Both the position numbers and the translations under genes were made by a program. Shown one piece after another: positions 1 through 4,969 of a DNA stretch of 7,313 nucleotides (positions within the stretch are counted from its first letter, which is position 1; every line of letters begins with the position of its first letter). This DNA is from Anaerolineae bacterium. GTDB taxonomy: Bacteria > Chloroflexota > Anaerolineae > Anaerolineales > UBA4823. Under the pieces are notes generated by a model, which saw only the letters and a program-made list of their open reading frames with translations, made no database searches and was not told the origin of the DNA. The stretch spans positions 1 through 7,313 of the forward strand of contig JAUXFR010000067.1 in assembly GCA_030622805.1 (NCBI GenBank). Direction: 5' to 3'.

Positions 1-1
1 A

Positions 2-79
2 ATACTTGGCATTGGTCGTACCACCGTCTGGCGCCGCCTGAAAGAATATCAAATTTCCCCCGACGAATTCAGGAATTAG
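2..79 (+). CDS. C-terminal end of a Fis-type helix-turn-helix transcriptional regulator (partial)
   Basis: Only the last 25 codons are in the window, read in the frame starting at base 2 and ending at TAG 77-79. The peptide contains LGIGRTTVWRRLKEY, which has the form of the second half of a Fis-type (HTH_8) DNA-binding domain. This domain sits at the C-terminus of enhancer-binding activators such as the PrpR, AcoR and DhaR groups, normally after an AAA+ domain. The recognition helix would be around RTTVWRRLKEY. The gene lies on the same strand as the glycerol cluster and ends 595 bp before glpF, so it may be the pathway regulator, but this is inferred from position only. The sensor and AAA+ domains are outside the window, so the subfamily and any sigma-54 dependence cannot be judged. 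I found no correctly spaced sigma-54 promoter before glpF. Confidence 0.75.
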   Translation: MLGIGRTTVWRRLKEYQISPDEFRN

Positions 80-178
80 TGTCTCATTCCCTAGGGCAGC
101 AGCCCAATCGTATTAGACGATAATATCCTATTCCCATAGGTAGTAGCCCAATCGTACTGGGCGATAGTGTCTTATTCC
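77..178. repeat. Tandem direct repeat, 44-bp period (two full units plus a third box)
   Basis: A 14-bp box of the form TARTRTCYYATTCC occurs at 77-90, 121-134 and 165-178, exactly 44 bp apart. The first and third boxes differ at one base. The spacers also match: units 86-129 and 130-173 agree at 33 of 44 positions, sharing AGCCCAATCGTA. Each unit contains an ATCG...CGAT inverted pair. The first box begins on the regulator's TAG stop codon. The array lies upstream of the visible promoter, which would suit a multi-site regulator binding region, but function is not shown. Confidence 0.8.
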
Positions 179-286
179 ATTGAGCGATGGTGGATCAAAT
201 CACGAACAACCAATTAGGTTGGCCTCTTACCAATGGAAATCAAATAATTAGAACAGAATAAGAAGATCAAGTTAAACCAAACCTGA

Positions 287-307
287 ACTGTTTCAAGATG
301 AAACAGT
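287..307. promoter_or_regulatory. Perfect 8-bp inverted repeat, candidate operator
   Basis: ACTGTTTC (287-294) and GAAACAGT (300-307) are perfect reverse complements separated by 5 bp. The centre lies about 24 bp upstream of the -35 hexamer at 321. The size and symmetry suit a dimeric regulator. It is not followed by a T-tract, so it does not look like a terminator. The cognate protein is unknown. Confidence 0.55.
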
Positions 308-320
308 CGCGAGCGATTTC

Positions 321-348
321 TTGACATGTGAGCGAAATTCTGTACAAT
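321..348 (+). promoter_or_regulatory. Sigma-70-type promoter for the glpF leader
   Basis: A consensus -35 hexamer TTGACA (321-326) is followed after 16 bp by TACAAT (343-348), one mismatch from TATAAT. Transcription would start near 354-357, giving a leader of about 320 nt before glpF, or a short RNA of about 150 nt if it stops at the terminator at 480-507. This is the only well-formed promoter I can see upstream of the cluster. Confidence 0.7.
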
Positions 349-354
349 TAACTA

Positions 355-507
355 TGTATGGATAAATTGAAATGTCATTGTAGGAATACCATACAAAACA
401 GCACTCCGTGCACATCACAACCGCTCTGGATGAATCTGGATTGGTTGATGGTATTGGTTAAGCAGGATTCGTGAAGAAGCGCCAACTTGACTTTGTTGGC
501 GTTTTTT
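355..507 (+). ncRNA. Candidate structured 5' leader RNA or small RNA upstream of glpF
   Basis: The stretch between the promoter start point and the intrinsic terminator can fold compactly. AATACCAT (385-392) pairs with ATGGTATT (448-455) as an 8-bp closing helix. It encloses a GCAC/GTGC hairpin (401-404 with 408-411) and a CAACC/GGTTG helix (418-422 with 443-447) that abuts the closing helix. GTATGG (356-361) can instead pair with CCATAC (389-394), which would break the closing helix. Bases 454-458 can also pair with 481-485 in the terminator's left arm. Such exclusive pairings would fit a riboswitch or protein-controlled attenuator. I recognise no known riboswitch class, and the folding was done by hand. 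Confidence 0.4.
480..507 (+). terminator. Intrinsic terminator in the glpF leader
   Basis: CGCCAAC (480-486) pairs perfectly with GTTGGCG (495-501) around an 8-nt loop and is followed at once by six T residues (502-507). It lies about 130 nt after the promoter and 167 bp before glpF, a position suited to attenuation of the operon or to ending a separate small RNA. GlpP-type antitermination of glycerol genes is known in Bacillus, but no GlpP gene is visible here. Confidence 0.8.
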
Positions 508-572
508 GTTGCCTGAAAGGTGGGCGGGCGATCATTCTTATTTATCAACCGTAAAGACGGCCCTAGTTTCTC

Positions 573-596
573 AAGGAGGTGATGAACCACAAATAA
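573..596 (+). promoter_or_regulatory. Orphan perfect Shine-Dalgarno sequence with a four-codon mini-ORF
   Basis: AAGGAGGTGAT (573-583) is fully complementary to the usual 3' end of 16S rRNA, yet glpF starts 91 bases downstream with its own site at 662-667. The only start codon nearby is the overlapping ATG at 582, which opens the frame M-N-H-K-stop (582-596) with only two bases between GGAGG and ATG. It may be a ribosome standby site, a leader-peptide remnant or chance. Confidence 0.4.
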
Positions 597-674
597 TATA
601 TTACCTAACCCAATCATATTGTCGAGTCTATAACGCTATTCAATCAATACTCAATATCTTCAAGGAGAAAGAAA

Positions 675-1487
675 ATGCAGAAAAATGGGTTGTTTGGAGA
701 ACTGATGGCCGAATTCTTCGGCACGTTCATCCTGATTCTGGGCGGCGACGGCGTCGTCGCCAATGTTGGTCTGGCTCCCCGCCTGGCATCTCAAGGCTAC
801 GACTGGAACACCATCGTATGGGGATGGGGTCTCTCAGTGATGGTAGCCGTGTATGTGGCAGGTGGCGTGACCGGCGCGCACATTAACCCGGCAGTCACTT
901 TCGCCATGGCAATCAAGCGCGGCTTCGCCTGGGCAAAGGTAATCCCTTACTGGCTTGCTCAGCTCCTGGGCGCCTTCGTCGGCGCTGCCGCTGTCTACCT
1001 GGTCTACCGCGATGGTCTTGTCTCCGCGGGGATGCCAAATGTATGGTGCACTGGTCCGGGTTCTACATTCGGAGAAGCTTATTGGGGTGCTGCCGGATCG
1101 TCGGGAGGTACGGCATATTCGTTATTAACCGCCACTTTCGCTGAGATCTTCGGCACGATGGTGCTGTTGTTGGGTGTGGTTTCCTTCTTCGATAACAGGA
1201 ACTGGGCTAAATCCACCCTCTTCCTGGCACCGTTCATCGTGGGTCTGACCGTTGTAATGGTTGGCTTGACATTGGGTGGACCCAGCGGCTACGCCATCAA
1301 CCCCGCCCGTGACCTCGGTCCACGACTGTTCGGAACAATAGTAGGCACAACCGGCTTGTGGGATGGATGGTACTGGCTTGTCGCGCCAATCATCGGACCG
1401 TTGATCGGTGGTGCGCTCGGTGTGATCTTCTACGACATCTTCATCACACCGTACCTGCCTAAGGAAGAAGAAGCAGCAGAAGCATAA
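675..1487 (+). CDS. glpF: Glycerol uptake facilitator (aquaglyceroporin, MIP family)
   Basis: This 270-residue inner-membrane channel should allow passive entry of glycerol and similar polyols. It has the MIP family layout of six membrane helices and two re-entrant NPA half-helices: NPA at 71-73 within GAHINPAVT, and NPA at 209-211 within YAINPARDLGPR. The Asp after the second NPA-Arg (D213) is the mark of glycerol channels as opposed to water-only aquaporins. By alignment with E. coli GlpF, the selectivity filter is W49, Y206 and R212, with Tyr replacing the usual Phe200. The acidic tail EEEAAEA is cytoplasmic. The ATG is set by AAGGAG seven bases upstream. It is the first gene of the cluster, 95 bp before dhaK, and its partner in trapping glycerol is glpK downstream. 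Family and role are secure; the exact substrate range is inferred. Confidence 0.95.
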   Translation: MQKNGLFGELMAEFFGTFILILGGDGVVANVGLAPRLASQGYDWNTIVWGWGLSVMVAVYVAGGVTGAHINPAVTFAMAIKRGFAWAKVIPYWLAQLLGAFVGAAAVYLVYRDGLVSAGMPNVWCTGPGSTFGEAYWGAAGSSGGTAYSLLTATFAEIFGTMVLLLGVVSFFDNRNWAKSTLFLAPFIVGLTVVMVGLTLGGPSGYAINPARDLGPRLFGTIVGTTGLWDGWYWLVAPIIGPLIGGALGVIFYDIFITPYLPKEEEAAEA

Positions 1488-1526
1488 TTATCCGCACAGT
1501 ATATTGATAACCATGCGGTAGTATAA

Positions 1527-1566
1527 TTAGAGAGTTGTCCACTCACAAAGTTAGGCAGCTCTCTAA
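1527..1566 (+). promoter_or_regulatory. Intercistronic hairpin directly before the dhaK ribosome binding site
   Basis: Bases 1527-1539 pair with 1554-1566 in a 13-bp stem: eight perfect pairs at the base, then five including two G-U wobbles, around a 14-nt loop. The dhaK GGAG (1571-1574) follows four bases later. With no U-tract it is unlikely to terminate transcription. It could protect mRNA ends or tune dhaK translation. A TATAAT lies at 1522-1527, but the nearest -35-like TTGATA (1504-1509) is only 12 bp away. Confidence 0.5.
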
Positions 1567-1582
1567 AATTGGAGAAAATCAT

Positions 1583-2584
1583 ATGAAGAAATTTATCAAC
1601 GACCCCGAAATGGTCGTCAAAGAAGAGCTGGAAGGCGTCGCGCTGGCGCATCCCGACCTGGTGAAGGTCAATTTCGATCCGGATTTCGTTTATCGCGCCG
1701 ATGCACCCGTTAAGGGCAAAGTCGGTCTGCTTTCCGGCGGTGGCTCCGGGCATGAACCCATGCACGGTGGATTTGTCGGCTACGGTATGCTCGACGCAGC
1801 CTGCCCGGGTGCTGTGTTCTCCTCCCCCACACCGGACCAGATGCTGGAAGCCACCAAGATGATCGACGGCGGTGCAGGCGTGTTGCACATCGTCAAGAAC
1901 TACACCGGCGACATCATGAACTTCGAAATGGCAGCAGATCTTGCAAAGGCAGAGGGAATCAACGTCGAGGCGGTCGTGATCGACGATGATGTTGCCGTGC
2001 AGGACAGTCTCTATACAGCCGGTCGCCGCGGTGTCGGCAGCACGGTTCTGGCGGAGAAGGTATGCGGCGCAGCCGCTGAACTGGGTCGCTCACTGAGTGA
2101 AGTGGTCGATGTATGCATCAAGGTCAAGGGATGGGGACGCAGCATGGGTATGGCGCTCACTTCCTGCACCGTACCGCACGTTGGCACCCCCACTTTTGAT
2201 CTACCAGAAGATGAAATGGAGATCGGAGTCGGCATCCATGGTGAGCCAGGTCGCAAGCGCATGGAACTGAAGCCAGCCGATGAGATCGTCGAGATGCTCA
2301 TGGAACCAATCATCAGCGACCTGCCCTATAAAGCTGGAGACAACGTACTTCTCTTCGTCAATGGCATGGGCGGAACACCACCCATCGAGCTTTACATCGC
2401 TTACCGCAAAGCGCACCAGATCTGCGAACAGCACGGGCTCAATGTCGTGCGTAACTTTATCGGTCCGTACATCACCAGCCTTGATATGGCCGGCGTATCC
2501 ATCACCTTGCTCAAGATGGACGAGGACCTTCTCACCCTTTGGGACCACCCTGTATTGACTCCTGGTTTACGCTGGGGTAAATAA
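1583..2584 (+). CDS. dhaK: Dihydroxyacetone kinase subunit DhaK (substrate-binding subunit)
   Basis: This 333-residue cytosolic protein binds dihydroxyacetone covalently so that DhaL can phosphorylate it to dihydroxyacetone phosphate. The active-site residues of the family are present at positions almost identical to E. coli: H57 in GGGSGHEP, D110 in NYTGD, and H219 in GIHGEPG, the hemiaminal-forming histidine (H218 in E. coli). Length is close to the E. coli protein, so it is complete. I chose ATG 1583 because GGAG lies eight bases upstream; a TTG at 1535 would add 16 residues that fall inside a hairpin and lack a ribosome site. It sits between glpF and dhaL, 64 bp before dhaL. Related DhaK-like kinases act on other ketoses such as erythrulose, so substrate identity rests partly on the glycerol context. 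Confidence 0.94.
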   Translation: MKKFINDPEMVVKEELEGVALAHPDLVKVNFDPDFVYRADAPVKGKVGLLSGGGSGHEPMHGGFVGYGMLDAACPGAVFSSPTPDQMLEATKMIDGGAGVLHIVKNYTGDIMNFEMAADLAKAEGINVEAVVIDDDVAVQDSLYTAGRRGVGSTVLAEKVCGAAAELGRSLSEVVDVCIKVKGWGRSMGMALTSCTVPHVGTPTFDLPEDEMEIGVGIHGEPGRKRMELKPADEIVEMLMEPIISDLPYKAGDNVLLFVNGMGGTPPIELYIAYRKAHQICEQHGLNVVRNFIGPYITSLDMAGVSITLLKMDEDLLTLWDHPVLTPGLRWGK

Positions 2585-2601
2585 GAAGCATTACAATAAT
2601 C

Positions 2602-2633
2602 AACAAGGGGCTGCATCTCATCAGCCCCTTGTT
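2602..2633 (+). promoter_or_regulatory. Strong intercistronic hairpin between dhaK and dhaL
   Basis: A perfect 12-bp stem (2602-2613 with 2622-2633, core AAGGGGCTG/CAGCCCCTT) encloses an 8-nt loop. It lies 17 bases after the dhaK stop and ends four bases before the dhaL ribosome site (CGGAG 2638-2642). No U-tract follows, so simple termination is unlikely. mRNA stabilisation, processing or control of dhaL translation are possible. Confidence 0.65.
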
Positions 2634-2648
2634 ACATCGGAGCCAAGA

Positions 2649-3284
2649 ATGTCAATCAGTCGAGACGACGTATTGGATTGGATCCAGGTTACCGCTGGTA
2701 TACTGAAGGAGAACCGGGATTACCTGATCAAACTTGATGCAGCGATCGGAGACGCCGACCACGGCGCCAACATGGATCGCGGCTTCAAAGCGGTGATGGG
2801 CAAGTTGCCCGAGCTTGCAGATAAAGATATAGGCACTATCTTCAAAACCACCGGCATGACACTGCTTTCCACAGTCGGTGGAGCGGGTGGCCCTCTGTAC
2901 GGAACGCTGTATCTCCAAATGGGAATGAAATCCGCCGGTAAGATGGATCTCACCCTGGAGGATTGGATCGTGGCTCTCCAGGCTGCTGTGGAAGGCGTGG
3001 TCATGCGTGGCAAAGCAGAGCTTGGTGATAAAACCATGGTTGATGCACTCAGTCCCGCTGTAGAAGCGTTGAAAGAAGCTTCTTCCAACGGTCGCTCTTT
3101 GAGTGAGGCATTAGAATACTCCGCTAAAGCCGCTGAGGAGGGCATGACCGCCACTATCCCGTGGGTGGCAAAAAAGGGCCGCGCCAGTTACTTGGGCGAA
3201 CGCAGCGCAGGTCACCAGGATCCAGGTGCAACCTCGTCCTATCTCATCCTGCAAGCCGCTGCGGACACCTGGAAGGATTGCTAA
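2649..3284 (+). CDS. dhaL: Dihydroxyacetone kinase subunit DhaL (nucleotide-binding subunit)
   Basis: This 211-residue cytosolic protein carries the nucleotide and two Mg ions that phosphorylate dihydroxyacetone held by DhaK. The metal-binding motif is present as DAAIGDADHG with D30, D35 and D37, the same numbers as in E. coli DhaL. The later loops GGAGGPLYGT (77-86) and GDKTMVDAL, and the C-terminal GERSAGHQDPGATSS, are also typical. Many relatives have GGASGPLYG in the first loop; here the Ser is Gly80. The start is set by CGGAG six bases upstream. The next gene is glpK, not dhaM. In PTS-type systems DhaL keeps ADP and is recharged by DhaM; in fused enzymes such as the Citrobacter kinase the DhaL domain uses ATP. 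Which applies here is not decided by the sequence seen. Confidence 0.93.
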   Translation: MSISRDDVLDWIQVTAGILKENRDYLIKLDAAIGDADHGANMDRGFKAVMGKLPELADKDIGTIFKTTGMTLLSTVGGAGGPLYGTLYLQMGMKSAGKMDLTLEDWIVALQAAVEGVVMRGKAELGDKTMVDALSPAVEALKEASSNGRSLSEALEYSAKAAEEGMTATIPWVAKKGRASYLGERSAGHQDPGATSSYLILQAAADTWKDC

Positions 3285-3342
3285 TACAATCCAGACGAAC
3301 TATTATCAACCATAACTTAGAATATATTACAGGAGATAAAAG

Positions 3343-4851
3343 ATGGCTAAATATGCTGCAGCGGTCGATCAAGGCACGACCAGCACCCGTTGTATGATTT
3401 TTTCACACGATGGACAGGTCGTGGCTATCGACCAGAAAGAACACGAACAAATATTCCCCAAGCCAGGCTGGGTCGAGCACGACCCGATGGAGATTTGGGA
3501 ACGCACAAAGGATGTTGTAAAGGGCGCAGTCGCAAAAGCCGGCGCACAGCCTGGTGACATCGCCGCTGTTGGTGTGACCAACCAGCGCGAGACCACCATC
3601 GTCTGGAACAAGAACACCGGTGAGCCCTATTACAACGCCATCGTCTGGCAGGACACCCGCACAAAGGACATTTGTGATCAACTGGGCGAGAACGGCGGAC
3701 AGGATCGCTTCCGACCCAAGGTAGGTCTGCCGCTGGCGACCTACTTCTCAGGACCCAAGATCAAGTGGATCCTGGAGAACGTCGATGGAGTACGCGCGGC
3801 CGCTGAAGCCGGCGACGCTATTTTTGGCAACATCGACACCTGGGAAATCTGGTGGCTGACGGGTGGACCCGCCGGTGGTGCACACGTTACCGACGTCTCC
3901 AACGCATCCCGCACCATGCTGATGAACTTGAAAACATTGGATTGGGACGACGAGATACTGGGCATCATGGGCATCCCACGCAAGATGCTGCCCAAAGTTG
4001 TGCCGTCCAGCGATCCGGACATCTGGGGTTACACACCCGCAGACGGTCCATTTGGCGACAAGATCCCGGTCTGCGGCGACCTGGGTGACCAGCAGGCGGC
4101 GCTCTTCGGGCAGGCATGCTACGACACTGGTGAAGCCAAGAACACTTACGGCACGGGCTGCTTCATGCTGCTCAACACCGGCACCGAACCCGTCCCCTCC
4201 GAGAGCGGTTTGCTGACCACGCTGGGCTACAAGATCGGTGATGAACCGGCGGTGTACGCCCTGGAAGGCTCCATCGCCATCACCGGCGCGCTGGTGCAGT
4301 GGCTGCGTGACAACCTGCAGATCATCGAAAATTCCAAGGACATCGAAGCGCTAGCGGACACCGTCGACGATAACGGTGGCATCTACTTCGTGCCCGCTTT
4401 CTCCGGTCTGTTCGCCCCCTACTGGCGATCTGATGCTCGCGGCGTGATTGTAGGCATGACCCGCTACGTCAACCGTGGGCACTTCGCACGCGCGGCGCTG
4501 GAGGCCACCGCCTACCAGACACGCGAGGTGTTGGATGCCATGAACAAGGATTCCGGCGTAGACCTGACCGCCCTCAAAGTTGACGGCGGCATGGTCTACA
4601 ACGAGACCCTGATGCAGTTCCAGGCAGACATCCTTGGTGTACCGGTTGTGCGCCCGGTGGTGGCTGAGACTACCGCCCTAGGTGCCGCTTACGCTGCTGG
4701 TCTGGCAGTCGGTTTCTGGGACAGCGTCGATGACATGCGCGCTAACTGGCAGATAGGTAAGACCTGGGAACCCGCGATGGATACGGAGACTCGCGCGACA
4801 CTGTACAACGGCTGGCTCAAAGCCGTCACCCGCACCTTCGATTGGGTGTAA
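3343..4851 (+). CDS. glpK: Glycerol kinase
   Basis: This 502-residue FGGY-family kinase transfers phosphate from ATP to glycerol, giving sn-glycerol 3-phosphate in the cytosol. The N-terminal phosphate loop is DQGTTSTR (9-16). By alignment with E. coli GlpK the glycerol-binding residues are R82, E83, W102, Y134, D249 (catalytic base, in GDLGDQQAALFG) and F274 (in NTYGTGCF). The second domain has GGMVYNETLMQFQADILG and TALGAAYAAGLAVG. Length is that of the family. Residues 217-245, which cover the loop that carries the HPr-phosphorylated histidine in Firmicutes, contain no histidine. The loop that binds fructose 1,6-bisphosphate in E. coli (GGKGGTR) is also not conserved. PTS-type control is therefore unlikely. 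The start follows AGGAG by seven bases. It lies 58 bp after dhaL. Confidence 0.97.
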   Translation: MAKYAAAVDQGTTSTRCMIFSHDGQVVAIDQKEHEQIFPKPGWVEHDPMEIWERTKDVVKGAVAKAGAQPGDIAAVGVTNQRETTIVWNKNTGEPYYNAIVWQDTRTKDICDQLGENGGQDRFRPKVGLPLATYFSGPKIKWILENVDGVRAAAEAGDAIFGNIDTWEIWWLTGGPAGGAHVTDVSNASRTMLMNLKTLDWDDEILGIMGIPRKMLPKVVPSSDPDIWGYTPADGPFGDKIPVCGDLGDQQAALFGQACYDTGEAKNTYGTGCFMLLNTGTEPVPSESGLLTTLGYKIGDEPAVYALEGSIAITGALVQWLRDNLQIIENSKDIEALADTVDDNGGIYFVPAFSGLFAPYWRSDARGVIVGMTRYVNRGHFARAALEATAYQTREVLDAMNKDSGVDLTALKVDGGMVYNETLMQFQADILGVPVVRPVVAETTALGAAYAAGLAVGFWDSVDDMRANWQIGKTWEPAMDTETRATLYNGWLKAVTRTFDWV

Positions 4852-4864
4852 TACGTAAAAATAC

Positions 4865-4888
4865 GGATACACTGGCTAACAGGTATCC
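4865..4888 (+). repeat. Short inverted repeat after glpK
   Basis: GGATAC (4865-4870) and GTATCC (4883-4888) can form a 6-bp stem with a 12-nt loop, 14 bases after the glpK stop and before the larger GC-rich hairpin at 4909. It may be part of the 3' structure of the glpK message. It is weak on its own. Confidence 0.3.
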
Positions 4889-4908
4889 AGGAGTAGATTC
4901 ACCTAAGA

Positions 4909-4938
4909 GACGCACCCGCGCCCGAGTGCGGGTGCGTC
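4909..4938 (+). terminator. GC-rich hairpin after glpK, possible partial terminator
   Basis: GACGCACCCGC (4909-4919) pairs perfectly with GCGGGTGCGTC (4928-4938), and the stem can be extended by a G-U and a C-G pair to a four-base loop. The following bases (ATTCATATTATA) are A/T-rich but not a clean T-tract, so termination would probably be incomplete. It could lower expression of the downstream genes relative to glpK, or protect the glpK 3' end. Confidence 0.5.
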
Positions 4939-4969
4939 ATTCATATTATAAGTCGGTGAGGAGTTGGTT

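Larger units (their letters stand above)
80..674. other. 595-bp non-coding regulatory region between the regulator and glpF
   Basis: No convincing protein gene is present. From left to right it holds the 44-bp-period repeats, an A/T-rich stretch (about 236-280), a 21-bp inverted repeat (287-307), a sigma-70-type promoter (321-348), a potentially structured transcript of about 150 nt ending in an intrinsic terminator (480-507), an orphan strong Shine-Dalgarno sequence (573-583), and the glpF ribosome binding site (AAGGAG 662-667). I did not find a second well-formed promoter between the terminator and glpF, so glpF expression may depend on read-through. Confidence 0.7.

Noticed and set aside
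77..178. CRISPR array
   Set aside because: There are only two to three units, the spacers are similar to each other rather than unique, and there is no cas gene in the window.
495..514. Sigma-54-like promoter (TTGGC...TTGC) over the terminator
   Set aside because: The GG and GC elements are one base too far apart for the strict -24/-12 spacing, and the match is explained by the terminator stem and T-tract.
375..617. 80-codon minus-strand open frame in the glpF leader
   Set aside because: It runs across the intrinsic terminator and the structured leader, has no clear ribosome site, and its product shows no recognisable features.
506..886. 126-codon plus-strand open frame overlapping the start of glpF
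   Set aside because: It overlaps glpF in another frame, and the C-terminal part is Arg-rich, as expected for an out-of-frame shadow of a coding region.
1504..1527. Promoter TTGATA...TATAAT before dhaK
   Set aside because: The spacer is only 12 bp, too short for a functional sigma-70 promoter. No better -35 lies 16-18 bp upstream.
1535..1582. TTG start giving a 349-residue DhaK
   Set aside because: The added 16 residues are encoded inside the intercistronic hairpin and lack a ribosome site, whereas ATG 1583 has GGAG at ideal spacing and gives the family length.
2011..2548. Minus-strand open frames inside dhaK and similar ones inside dhaL, glpK and glpA
   Set aside because: They are antisense shadows of well-supported genes and have no ribosome sites or recognisable products.
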